Assembly: GCF_014697075.1 (NCBI RefSeq)
Contig: NZ_JACJRE010000013.1
Location: forward strand, 85,919 to 149,918
Origin: Tolypothrix sp. FACHB-123
Lineage (GTDB): Bacteria; Cyanobacteriota; Cyanobacteriia; Cyanobacteriales; Nostocaceae
DNA length: 64,000 nucleotides
Reading direction: 5' to 3'
The number at the start of each line of letters is the position of its first letter. Positions within the stretch are counted from its first letter, which is position 1. Shown here in pieces: positions 1-8,329 of this stretch. The notes under the pieces are model-generated. The model had not been told where the DNA came from. It saw only the letters and a list, made by a program, of their open reading frames with translations, and did no database searches. The position numbers were made by a program, and so were the translations under genes.

Positions 1-976
1 TGTTGACTATAGGCCCGTGAACAGAACTTTTAACTGTAAATATTTGTTCGCGTAATGAGCCGTTTTTTTGCTTGACTTTTAATGAAAAGTTGGCAGTTTC
101 CCAGGGGCGAACTTTGCCATCTAACAGATAGCCCTCGTTTTGCAATTTCAGTTCGTAGGCGTCCCAACCATCATGAGTATTGACAGTGTGAGTCCAACCT
201 AAATTATCGTTGAAGGCGATCGCTAATACGGGAATACCCACCAATGTTGAGCCATAAGCATCGATTCCTGGCGCGGTAATTTGGGCTTCGTACCACAAAA
301 ATAAATCTCCCCAAGGTAGGTGAGGGTTAGCTAACAGCATCGCTTTGCCACTAGCAGACCTTTTTGGTGCGATCGCCCAACCATTAGAACCGGGAGCCGA
401 TTCTTTTGGGGTTATATCTGCTACTCGTTCAGGATCGACGATAAAGGTAAAAAGTAGTACCCGTTGCAGGTGGCTTAACACATCTTCCGGCGTGACAGGT
501 AGTACTACTTTGACTTCAGGATCAATTAAATCGGGGTGTTTTTTGGCATAGGCGTTAATTCCTGCCACAAAAGCAGTGATATAACTTTGAAATGCGGGGC
601 TTTGTGCTTGATACCACGTTTTAGCTCTTTTGGGTACGCCCATTGTCAGTACCCACTTATCTGAATCTAGATATTCTTCTCCCCAGTATTCAGCAGCCCG
701 CCCCCGTGCTTGTCCGTAGAGGCGCAAAAGCAAGTTACCATGACTTTGCATTTGTGCCCAACCAAATGCGCGAAAAGCACCTTGGGCGTTATTACCGTAA
801 ATATGAGGTATACCGTAAGTGTCCCAAAGAATCTCTGTATTTTTAGCTGCAAAACTTATAGTTTGGCTACTGACTACCAAGGTAAATATGATGCTCAGTA
901 GAAACGATAATAAGCTTCTTAGTCGTTTTTGCCATACCAAAGGTATGTCAAGCTGAGTTTTTGCTGTAAACAACAT
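1..976 (-). CDS. Penicillin acylase family hydrolase, partial (C-terminus beyond window)
   Basis: The frame is open from an ATG at 976 down to the window edge, about 325 codons. After a hydrophobic N-terminal segment (about residues 24-45, a likely signal or anchor) comes ILWDTYGIPHIYG, typical of the start of the alpha chain of penicillin/acyl-homoserine-lactone acylases (Ntn hydrolases). SNGWA with Ser197 (codon 386-388) is the expected autocleavage site and N-terminal nucleophile of the beta chain. Downstream NPHLPW and WTHTVNTHDGWD also fit the family. Known members are periplasmic amidases that split acyl amides; the substrate here cannot be read from sequence. The C-terminal half lies outside the window. 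The gene runs away from the minus-strand genes that follow, with a 392-bp gap. Confidence 0.88.
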   Translation of the reverse strand, partial: MLFTAKTQLDIPLVWQKRLRSLLSFLLSIIFTLVVSSQTISFAAKNTEILWDTYGIPHIYGNNAQGAFRAFGWAQMQSHGNLLLRLYGQARGRAAEYWGEEYLDSDKWVLTMGVPKRAKTWYQAQSPAFQSYITAFVAGINAYAKKHPDLIDPEVKVVLPVTPEDVLSHLQRVLLFTFIVDPERVADITPKESAPGSNGWAIAPKRSASGKAMLLANPHLPWGDLFLWYEAQITAPGIDAYGSTLVGIPVLAIAFNDNLGWTHTVNTHDGWDAYELKLQNEGYLLDGKVRPWETANFSLKVKQKNGSLREQIFTVKSSVHGPIVN

Positions 977-1368
977 TTTATTGAGAGTCAAAGATTAAAG
1001 ACTGCGATCGCCTGACACACAAATCCACCCGATCAATCATTGAAGCGATCGCTAAGTTGACATACTCCTGTCAAAGCCAGGGTTTTTTCTCCATAATGAA
1101 AGTTATTTGCAATAAAGATTAAAATAAAGTAGACTTCATGTCAAGTTTAATCAGTTCTCAATTACAAAGTTCTGAGCCGAGGAAGCCTCCGCTCAGACTT
1201 TGCGCTAAATTTATTTATGAAAGACATGAAAACATATTTTTTCGAGATGCATAGCGCTAGAAAAAATATGTCTTTGTCCAAAGCCCCTAATTTTAATTAG
1301 GGGGATTTCCCTGTTAGCTGTTCCCAGTTCACAGTTCCCTCTTAATACCTTTACTGCATAACAAATTT
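977..1368. other. Intergenic gap with one inverted repeat
   Basis: No gene is seen. A perfect 12-bp inverted repeat (1232-1243 with 1260-1271, ACATATTTTTTC type) could form a hairpin about 100 bp beyond the 3' end of the minus-strand gene that stops at 1369. No T-run follows on the minus strand, so it is not a clear intrinsic terminator. The rest is AT-rich with two HIP1-like sites. Confidence 0.4.
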
Positions 1369-2379
1369 CTAACTTCTATTTCGCTTTTTTATCGCCTTGG
1401 ATTTGGTAAGCGATCGCATAATTCTACTAATAATATTAGTAGAGGATTTTTTATTAGTAGAATGTCGTCTAGGAGCATTATTATTATCTTCTTGGATATC
1501 GGGAGCATTTAACGGCATAGCATTTTTAGTGGGACGAATACCACTGCCATATCTTCTTGCATAAACCTGGGTAAACTCAGCCCCAAAAAATAAAATCTGT
1601 GCAGCGTAATAAATCCAAGCCAAAATAACTACCAATGAACCAGCAGCACCATAAGTTGAACCAAAACTGCCGTTACCTAAATATTGCCCTAATAAAAACC
1701 TACCGATAGAAAATAAAACTGAGGTCAGAGAAGCGCCAATGATGACATCACCCCAAGTAATTTTCACATCAGGCAGAACTTTAAAAATTAGTCCAAATAG
1801 TACTGTAGTGATAGCAAAACCCAACAAGAAATTAACAAATTGCCAGATGAAGTCAACACCAGGTATCAGGTTGCTAAAGAAAGTCACCAGTGCTGATAAT
1901 GCGGCACTAATTACTAGAGAAACTAGCAATAAAAATCCAATTCCCAGAACCAAAGCAAAGGATAAAGCCCTTTGGCGTACCATATTATTAACGCCTGCAC
2001 CTGGTTTTGGTTTAACTTCCCAAATTGTATTTAAAGCATCTTGTAACTCGTTAAATAAACCAGTAGCACCTAATAATAAAACTAGGATACTAATAATTGA
2101 AGCGATGGTTCCAGTTTGTGGTTGGTTAGCATTTTGAATAGCGGTTTCAATAAATTCTGCGCCTGTTTTCCCAACTAAACCTTGAATTTGACGAACAATT
2201 TCACCCCTAGCAGCCTCTTCACCAAAAACTGCACCAACGATCGCAATTACAATAATCAGCAACGGTGCGATGGAAAAAATTGTGTAATAAGCTAATGCTG
2301 CTGCTAACCGCGAAGCCTTATCCTCACTCCATTCTTTAAAAGTTTCTTGGAATAATTTCCAAATTGCTTGCCATCTCAT
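1369..2379 (-). CDS. YihY/BrkB family inner-membrane protein
   Basis: A 336-residue polytopic membrane protein. The N-terminal block (AAALAYYTIFSIAPLL, about residues 27-42) is the hallmark of the YihY/virulence factor BrkB family, once misnamed ribonuclease BN. Five to six hydrophobic segments follow, with ATGLFNELQDALNTIW near residue 105 and a conserved glycine-rich segment (YGAAGSLVVILAWIYYAAQI) near 245. The last 60 residues are a basic, Asn/Ser/Lys-rich cytoplasmic tail. The function of the family is not settled. The start at 2379 is the only ATG that precedes the conserved block. It is a single gene, with the MFS gene upstream after 273 bp that include a MITE-like element. Confidence 0.87.
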   Translation of the reverse strand: MRWQAIWKLFQETFKEWSEDKASRLAAALAYYTIFSIAPLLIIVIAIVGAVFGEEAARGEIVRQIQGLVGKTGAEFIETAIQNANQPQTGTIASIISILVLLLGATGLFNELQDALNTIWEVKPKPGAGVNNMVRQRALSFALVLGIGFLLLVSLVISAALSALVTFFSNLIPGVDFIWQFVNFLLGFAITTVLFGLIFKVLPDVKITWGDVIIGASLTSVLFSIGRFLLGQYLGNGSFGSTYGAAGSLVVILAWIYYAAQILFFGAEFTQVYARRYGSGIRPTKNAMPLNAPDIQEDNNNAPRRHSTNKKSSTNIISRIMRSLTKSKAIKKRNRS

Positions 2380-2540
2380 GGCATCAGTCTCCTTAACCCC
2401 AATATTTGCCTGCCTGAGATATATTGGATAATGATTGCCTTCTTTAAGTCATCTACCTAAAGGTATTTGGGCAACAACCTTGAGGAATAAAACATAAAAA
2501 ATTCGTAATTCTAATAATTACGAATTACGAATTATAAATT

Positions 2541-2653
2541 AGGGACTTCCAAGTCAAAAAATATTCCATTACTATTTTTCACTGTTGACGGTTAACAGTT
2601 AACTGTCAACCGTCAACGACTTGAACGGAATAATTTATTTTTTGGAGTTCCCT
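2541..2653. repeat. MITE-like element, copy 1
   Basis: This 113-bp palindromic element runs from AGGGACTTCC to GGAGTTCCCT. Its imperfect terminal inverted repeats are about 27 bp. The centre is made of GTTGAC/GTCAAC heptamer-type units that form a second palindrome. Two other full copies lie at 36626-36744 and 50542-50650. The flanks are TTA on both sides. Its right edge touches the stop codon of the MFS gene. Confidence 0.75.
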
Positions 2654-4053
2654 TACATGTCTTCCAACTCCATACCTTTGGTTTCTTTAATAAAGAACCA
2701 AACAAAAAACAGCGAGATAGCCGCAGCGGTTGTATATAAACCATAAGCAGCACCGAGTCCAAAATATTGTAATATCGGTGGAAATGTCGTAGAAACAACG
2801 AAATTCGCTATCCACTGCATAGCAGCAGCTACAGAAAGTGCAGCCGCACGAATGCGGTTATTAAACATTTCTCCTAACAGCACCCAAACCACAGGCCCCC
2901 AAGAGAAACCGAAACAGAACACATAGAGGTTGGCAGCTACCAGAGCTATAATACCTGCATTACCTGTTAATGTTGGATTACCAGCAGCATCGGTGACAGC
3001 GTTACCAAAAACATAAGCCATTGTTCCCAAGGTAACAGTCATGCCGATTGAGCCTAAAATCAGCAAAGGCTTACGACCGAATTTATCAACGAATGCGATC
3101 GCAATCAGGGTAGTAATAATATTAACAGCACCCGTGATCACTGTAATCGTCAACGAATTCTGCTCAGAAAATCCGACTGCACGCCACAAAACACTACTGT
3201 AGTAGAAGATGACATTAATCCCCACCAACTGTTGAAATAGAGATAAGCCAATTCCTATCCACACAATCCGCAACAGTCCACCATGTCTAGTGAACAAATC
3301 GGAAAACCTCGGTTCCCGTTCTTGAAGTACTGTTTGGCGAATTTCGGCAATTTTTCCGACAACATTACCGCCCAAAATCTTAGTCAAAACATTAGCAGCT
3401 TCCGGTTCTCTTCCTTGCGCCACTAAATAGCGCGGCGATTCCGGAATCATCAAAGCCGCCATTCCATAAAGCACCGCTGGCGGAACTTCTGTCCAAAACA
3501 TCCAGCGCCAAGCTGCAATTCCAAATAAAAACGGCGAACTTGCTGAACCTGCTGATACCGCAATAAAGTAATCACATAGCAAAGCAATGAAAATACCAAC
3601 TACAATCGCGAGTTGTTGCAGAGATCCCAATCTTCCCCGCAAATTTGCAGGAGAACATTCTGCAATGTAAGCCGGCGCAATCACACTAGCCGCACCTACC
3701 GCAAGTCCACCCAATATCCGCCAAACAATAAAATCCCAGATAGTAAAAGCAATTCCTGAACCAATGGCACTAATGGTAAATAATACCGCAGCTGCTACCA
3801 TTGCCTTAACTCGACCATAGCGGTCGGCTATTTTCCCTGCATAAAAAGCGCCAATTGCAGATCCTAATAATGCTAGAGAAACTGCCAAGCCAGTGATTAC
3901 ACTATTAGCATTATAAGTTTTAGCTAAAGCAGCAACCGCGCCATTAATCACCGCTGTATCAAAACCAAATAAAAACCCTCCCAGTGCTGCTGCACCAGCA
4001 ATTAATATCACATAGAAGGTGTTGGATTTACGCCGAGTAGTAGTAGATGTCAT
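2653..4053 (-). CDS. Sugar porter (SP) family MFS transporter, GlcP-like
   Basis: From the ATG at 4053 the protein has 466 residues and 12 predicted membrane helices. Sugar-porter signatures are all present: GGFLFGFDTAVING at about 25-38, DRYGR at 77-81, PESPRYLV after helix 6, DKFGRKPLL in the second half and a KETKG ending. The length matches the cyanobacterial glucose/fructose permease GlcP, but the substrate is inferred. An in-frame codon at 4140 would add 29 residues encoded by repeat-like DNA; homologs normally begin close to the hydrophobic start, so 4053 is preferred. The stop codon (2653-2655) is formed at the edge of a MITE-like element, so the C-terminus may have been reset by the insertion. 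No operon partner is seen. Confidence 0.88.
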   Translation of the reverse strand: MTSTTTRRKSNTFYVILIAGAAALGGFLFGFDTAVINGAVAALAKTYNANSVITGLAVSLALLGSAIGAFYAGKIADRYGRVKAMVAAAVLFTISAIGSGIAFTIWDFIVWRILGGLAVGAASVIAPAYIAECSPANLRGRLGSLQQLAIVVGIFIALLCDYFIAVSAGSASSPFLFGIAAWRWMFWTEVPPAVLYGMAALMIPESPRYLVAQGREPEAANVLTKILGGNVVGKIAEIRQTVLQEREPRFSDLFTRHGGLLRIVWIGIGLSLFQQLVGINVIFYYSSVLWRAVGFSEQNSLTITVITGAVNIITTLIAIAFVDKFGRKPLLILGSIGMTVTLGTMAYVFGNAVTDAAGNPTLTGNAGIIALVAANLYVFCFGFSWGPVVWVLLGEMFNNRIRAAALSVAAAMQWIANFVVSTTFPPILQYFGLGAAYGLYTTAAAISLFFVWFFIKETKGMELEDM

Positions 4054-4650
4054 AGTTATATTTTTGAAAAAATAATGCGACAGATTGTCAGGGCAAGGCA
4101 ATGCCTTGACCTGTAAAATATATTGATTGGTCGCAAACATTATTTGAATTGGTATAAAGTCAAAAAATCACATCTAAAACCATGTAGAAATATAGCGATC
4201 CTATTTCAGTTGTGAAAAATATCGGTTTTGGCTGTTGACTGTTGACTGTCAACGGTTAACAGTCAACAACCCTACATGGAAACACTGCTGCAAGTAATTT
4301 AAGATGAGATCCTAAAAATTAGGAAGCCACCCTATAGCTCGCTCAAAGTTTCTCGCTGGTGATTTTGCTTTATCAATCTAGACTAGCGTTTTATTAATAT
4401 CAATAAAATATAAAAATAGTGAGATTTTATCTCAATCTAAAGTTAGATGTTTGCTTACCTAATATTGTTTATATCTAAAGTAGAAAAGCAAATATTCTTA
4501 TCTCAATTTTAACAAGATATTTTAAGAAATATTACAAAAGATACAAATGTTTGCGACTAATTTGCGACTAATCAATATACTCTTGAGGGCAAGGCAATGC
4601 CTTAACCCTAAAATCTGTCGTCTTCTTTTATGACAAATAACTAATTTTAA
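4054..4650. other. 597-bp AT-rich gap with heptamer repeats
   Basis: No gene is seen. Positions 4233-4267 carry TGTTGAC-type heptamers facing GTCAAC units, which make a palindrome. A short motif, GGCAAGGCAATGCCTT, occurs near 4095 and again near 4590. The rest is very AT-rich and presumably holds the MFS gene promoter, but I cannot place it. Confidence 0.4.
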
Positions 4651-5766
4651 CTAACGCCGTAAGCTGCGGGGGTCGAGTGCATCCCTTAGCCCATCTCCGA
4701 GTAAATTAAAAGCAAGCACTGTGAGAATAATTAACAATGCTGGCGGCCAAATTAGCCAAGGTTGCAGTACCAAAATTGAAGCATTACTGGCTAGGGAAAG
4801 CATATTACCCCAAGATGGGTCTGGTTGTTGAATTCCTAAACCGATGAGACTTAATACTGCTTCGGCGCTGATAAAACTGGGAACGGCTAAGGTAGCAGAA
4901 ATAATTACATAGGTAGCTGTTTGTGGCAAAATGTGACGGAGGATGATATACAGTGGTTTACCTCCCATTGCTCTTGCTGCTTGGACGAATTCTCGCTCTT
5001 TAATTGATAGTACCTGACCGCGAATTACTCTAGCTAAACCTGCCCAGCTAATTACTGAAGTAATTACTACAATTAATAAAAAGCGTTGGCTACTGCTTAA
5101 ACCACTTGGTAATACTGCACCTAAAGACACCAGTAAATAAATGCTGGGGAAAGTCATTAGCACTTCTGCTAAGCGCATGATAATGGTATCAATTATGCCG
5201 CCAAAATATCCAGAAATACCGCCAATCAGTAAACCTAGGGGGTAGGTGATAATGACACCAAAGATACCAATAAATAAGCTAATGCGACCGCCATGCATTA
5301 AACGGCTGAATTGATCGCGTCCTTGGTCGTCAGTACCCAAGATGTTAAATTTTGCTTCTCCTGTAGTGCCAAACAAATGCCAATTTAAGGGTATACCAGG
5401 AATAATGGTGACTTCGTCCCACTTGGGCGGTAGTAATAAACTTAATTTAAACAGGTGGTATTCTGGGCCTGAGGCAAATAGACGCAGTGGTGAAGGTTTT
5501 TTAAAGTCTACTATGATTTGGCGATCGCCTGTTTCTAAATTCGTGTCGCCCTGTGTTGTGGGATAAATATGGGGGCCGATAAACTGTCCTGAGGGTGAAG
5601 CCCAATAAATCTTAGTTGGTGGTAGCAACGAACCATTCGCTTGTGACGCATAAGGATCGTAAGGGGCGACAAAATCCGCAGCAATTACCGCTATATAAAA
5701 AATTAATAGCGAAATTGCCCCAAATCGTGCCAAAGGATTCTTTTTTAGTCGTTGCCACCAATCCAT
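4651..5766 (-). CDS. ABC transporter permease, OppC/DppC type
   Basis: A 371-residue permease of the peptide/nickel ABC importer class. Residues 1-35 form the OppC N-terminal helix (NPLARFGAISLLIFYIAVIAADFVAPYDPY). A long hydrophilic insert of about 100 residues precedes ILGTDDQGRDQFSRLMHGGR, the standard entry to the transmembrane domain. The EAA loop that contacts the ATPase is EREFVQAARAMGGKPLYIILRHILP. Periplasmic-binding, OppB, OppD and OppF partners are not in this window, so the gene is an orphan here, as is common in cyanobacteria. Substrate unknown. The ATG at 5766 lies just downstream of a repeat-rich leader. Confidence 0.9.
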   Translation of the reverse strand: MDWWQRLKKNPLARFGAISLLIFYIAVIAADFVAPYDPYASQANGSLLPPTKIYWASPSGQFIGPHIYPTTQGDTNLETGDRQIIVDFKKPSPLRLFASGPEYHLFKLSLLLPPKWDEVTIIPGIPLNWHLFGTTGEAKFNILGTDDQGRDQFSRLMHGGRISLFIGIFGVIITYPLGLLIGGISGYFGGIIDTIIMRLAEVLMTFPSIYLLVSLGAVLPSGLSSSQRFLLIVVITSVISWAGLARVIRGQVLSIKEREFVQAARAMGGKPLYIILRHILPQTATYVIISATLAVPSFISAEAVLSLIGLGIQQPDPSWGNMLSLASNASILVLQPWLIWPPALLIILTVLAFNLLGDGLRDALDPRSLRR

Positions 5767-5777
5767 AGTTTTAATTA

Positions 5778-5908
5778 AAAGTCAAGGGTCAATAGTTAAT
5801 AGTCAAGGGTTAAGGGTTAATAGTCAAGCGTCCATAGTCAAAAGTCCACAATCTAAAATTTCTTAAACAATGCCCAATGCCCAATGCCCAATGCCCAATG
5901 CCCAATGA
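5778..5908. repeat. Tandem short repeats (AGTCAAG-type, then CCCAATG heptamers)
   Basis: Degenerate TAGTCAAGGGT units (5778-5840) are followed by about six copies of the heptamer CCCAATG (5867-5908). These are simple tandem repeats of the kind scattered in Nostoc-type genomes. They separate the permease gene from the HD hydrolase gene. Confidence 0.7.
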
Positions 5909-6778
5909 CTAATGACTATTAACCAACAACCTCAATTCTTCCTGTTGTTTTTCATGTTCTACGACAAAAACATTAGAATAAAGATTAGCTAATATTTGTT
6001 TACCTTGCTGGGTTAAGGCTAGGTAACGTAATGCATCTTTTACGTAAGGATATACCCCATTCCAATAAAACTTAGCGTAATTTTTCCGCAGATCGCCAGG
6101 ATTCTGATAGCCTAAGACTTTATTCATCCCAGTTTCTTCAAACTCATAAAATAAAGAAGTAATTTTCTTTAAATAACGCGGATCGCTTAATTGTCCAATT
6201 AAGTCAGCAGCCCTGACTAACCCGGCATAATTAATTGTATCTTGATGATCTTCTGCTTTGGGAACGGGAAACCTAGTTAATTCAATATTTGACTTAATAA
6301 CTTCAGCATCAATTAATTTATGTCCGCCAAACCGTTCATCAATAAATAGCTTACCCCGATCCACATGATAAGGTATGAGGCTGGCATCAGAAGCACCAAC
6401 AGGCAGAGAAATCATATCGTTATTTTTACCTGTGGCATATAAGCCTTCAGCTTCTTGGTCTTGGCGACAAACTCCTTTAACATAGCCAATATCATGACAA
6501 ACTAAAGAAATAATAAAATGTAACCAATCGTCACTGGAAACCCCACCCTCGCGGATATGTCTACCTCGTAAAATTTCTTGACCTACCAGGGTAACAAGAA
6601 TTGTATGTTCAACGTTATGATATAGGGCATCACTATTGGCAATATTTTCTAAAGCCATATTACCAGCCCAGGCAATGATATCTTGATAATCATTTTTGTA
6701 AGCGCCATAGGTACGACGATAGCCTTCACGAAGTTGATTAACAAAGGCATCAATTAATATTTCTGTAGCATTGAACAT
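5909..6778 (-). CDS. HD-domain metal-dependent phosphohydrolase
   Basis: A 289-residue soluble protein. Metal ligands can be read: YHNVEH (His54, His58), CHDIGY (His95, Asp96) and VRAADLIGQLSD (Asp near 188). YHN-x-x-H followed by HD is the arrangement seen in class I cyclic nucleotide phosphodiesterases, while the rest of the protein looks like the cyanobacterial HD family annotated only as metal-dependent phosphohydrolase. A nucleotide phosphomonoester or cyclic nucleotide is a reasonable substrate class, but this is inference. The start is the ATG at 6778. Divergent from the gene at 7517 across a 738-bp region. Confidence 0.8.
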   Translation of the reverse strand: MFNATEILIDAFVNQLREGYRRTYGAYKNDYQDIIAWAGNMALENIANSDALYHNVEHTILVTLVGQEILRGRHIREGGVSSDDWLHFIISLVCHDIGYVKGVCRQDQEAEGLYATGKNNDMISLPVGASDASLIPYHVDRGKLFIDERFGGHKLIDAEVIKSNIELTRFPVPKAEDHQDTINYAGLVRAADLIGQLSDPRYLKKITSLFYEFEETGMNKVLGYQNPGDLRKNYAKFYWNGVYPYVKDALRYLALTQQGKQILANLYSNVFVVEHEKQQEELRLLVNSH

Positions 6779-6970
6779 CTGTGTTTACTCTCTTTGTTAA
6801 GAATTTATTGATTATTGGCAAAAATGCTAGATTAGTTTCGCCTGAATGGAATTGACAATAATATAGCTTTTCTCCTTTGGTATCCTATGAGCTTGCTTTC
6901 TATTGGTCTATTTTTCCCATAAGATAGCCTATCCTTTCATGTTCAGACAAAATCAACAATCTTTGTTGAT

Positions 6971-7062
6971 GGTTGACTGTTGACTGTTGACTGTTGACCC
7001 TTCTGTGCGAGACGCTATGCTCAGGGTCAAGGTTTCGGCTACGCTCAGCCTTGACTGTTGAC
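6971..7062. repeat. TGTTGAC heptamers around a GC-rich dispersed repeat
   Basis: About four tandem TGTTGAC units are followed by a GC-rich repeat with CGCTATGCTCAGGG and CTACGCTCAGCC motifs, then more heptamers. A related composite lies at 7976-8085 on the other side of the 7517 gene. Confidence 0.6.
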
Positions 7063-7081
7063 TGGTCAATTTTAGTACCCA

Positions 7082-7334
7082 AAATGCCTTAACGAGTTCT
7101 TAAAATGCCTTAACAAGTTCTGGAAACGCCTTAACAAGTTCTTATTTTGGTGTTTTCCGCAAGTGAAATGCCTTAACAAGTTCTGGAAACGCCTTAACAA
7201 GTTCTCATTTTGGTGTTTTCCGCAAGTGAAACGCCTTAACGCTTACTCATTTTGGTGTTTTCCGCAAGTGAAATGCCTTAACGCTTACTCATTTCGGTGA
7301 ATCACGCACTCATTTTGGTGTTTTCCGCAGGTGA
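7082..7334. repeat. Twelve-block 21-bp tandem array (two block types)
   Basis: Two block types, both 21 bp, alternate without gaps. Type A contains GCCTTAAC followed by AAGTTCT or GCTTACT. Type B contains TTTTGGTGTTTTCCGCA. The GCC of A starts at 7086, 7107, 7128, 7170, 7191, 7233 and 7275. The GG of B starts at 7149, 7212, 7254, 7296 and 7317. All lie on one 21-bp grid, giving the order A A A B A A B A B A B B. Two DNA turns per block suggest binding sites on one helix face. It lies 180 bp upstream of the gene at 7517. Confidence 0.85.
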
Positions 7335-7516
7335 ACACCAAATCACATTCTTAATTAACTAATTTACTTACTTATATCAGTAATTCACTTACTTATTACA
7401 GAAATATCTGTGTAGCAAAAACCATTGCATATTTGCCCAAATCCTCCCAGGCTAATATATAAGAAAGTTTTTTAAAGTAAAGGTTGGTAACTGTACTGAA
7501 GAATAAGGTGTAAATT

Positions 7517-7954
7517 ATGGCTCGTCAAAAAAGAAGCTCTAAAGTATTACAAAGAGCAGTTCGTCGTGCGGCTAGCCTTCATTCCATCGATGCAAACTTA
7601 GATGTAGGCAATGGACTGACTTTACCAGGCTTTTCCAGTCTCATTGAGAAGATGCGAACTCAAGAATATGCATACAATAGCGCTCTTTCTAACTTAGATA
7701 AGTTATACCGGGAAATGCTAGAAACCGAGCGCGAATTGGGAGACATGACAGAACTTATACTGTTGGGAGTTGCCACAAAATTTGGCAAAAGCAGTTTTGA
7801 ATACGGTATGGCAGGCGGAGTACCTAAAAACGGGCGTCGCCGGGTAAAAAGAAGTGAGTCATCAGTTCCCATCCCACAGGAAACAGCATTCATCGCTGAT
7901 TTCACAAGCAACGGCAATGGTAAGAATGCAGCGGGTTTAGGAACTTCTCATTAA
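7517..7954 (+). CDS. Conserved-type small basic protein, function unknown
   Basis: 145 residues with a strongly basic N-terminus (MARQKRSSKVLQRAVRRAA), a central helical segment rich in charged residues (about 45-80, EKMRTQEYAYNSALSNLDKLYREMLETERELGDM) and a basic patch GRRRVKRSES near residue 105. The tail is Gly/Asn-rich. I do not recognise a family. The composition would suit nucleic-acid binding, but no motif proves it. The ATG is preceded by AAGGTG at a reasonable distance, and a TATATAAG box lies further upstream. It sits directly downstream of the 21-bp array, which may be its control region. Confidence 0.7.
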   Translation: MARQKRSSKVLQRAVRRAASLHSIDANLDVGNGLTLPGFSSLIEKMRTQEYAYNSALSNLDKLYREMLETERELGDMTELILLGVATKFGKSSFEYGMAGGVPKNGRRRVKRSESSVPIPQETAFIADFTSNGNGKNAAGLGTSH

Positions 7955-8329
7955 AAAAATATTCTATTGCTATTGTTGACGGTTCACAGTCAAGGCTGAG
8001 CGGAGTCGAAGCCTTGACTCTGGCGTAGCGTCTTACACAGAAGGGTCAACAGTCAACCGTCAACAGTCAACCGTCAACAGTTAATTGCACATTAACTACT
8101 AAAAATGTTCAATTAATCCAGTGCAAATACTTATTGACAATATTTTGATTATCTAAATATATTGCAAATATTATTCTACTGTCATAAAAATACAGCCGAT
8201 GTGATGTTTGTAGGCTGATATATATTGACAATTACAGCTTCAAAAAATTGATCTTTTTATATTTCTTCACAAATATTCAACTTTATTTAAAAAAACTATT
8301 AGAGTATTTATATTACAGGAGATAAAAGT
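7955..8329. other. Gap with a truncated MITE copy and heptamer repeats
   Basis: Positions 7955-7990 resemble the left end of the 112-bp MITE family (AAAAAATATTCTATTGCTAT followed by GTTGACGGTT). A GC-rich dispersed repeat (about 7990-8040) and GTCAACAGTCAACC heptamers up to 8085 follow. From 8090 to 8315 the DNA is AT-rich and probably promoter-bearing for the RND operon. An AGGAG ribosome site lies just before the ATG at 8330. Confidence 0.5.

Noticed and set aside
1232-1271. Intrinsic terminator
   Set aside because: The stem is good but consists of A/T-rich bases and is not followed by a T-run on the relevant strand.
1739-2137. 132-codon plus-strand ORF
   Set aside because: It is the reverse strand of the YihY gene, with no features of its own.
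7076-7300. Open frame through the 21-bp array with 7-residue repeats (KCLNKFW, FWCFPQV)
   Set aside because: 21 is a multiple of three, so a stop-free unit stays open by itself. There is no start codon, as a TAG precedes it directly.
7082-7334. The 21-bp array as a CRISPR
   Set aside because: There are no unique spacers; blocks follow each other without gaps.
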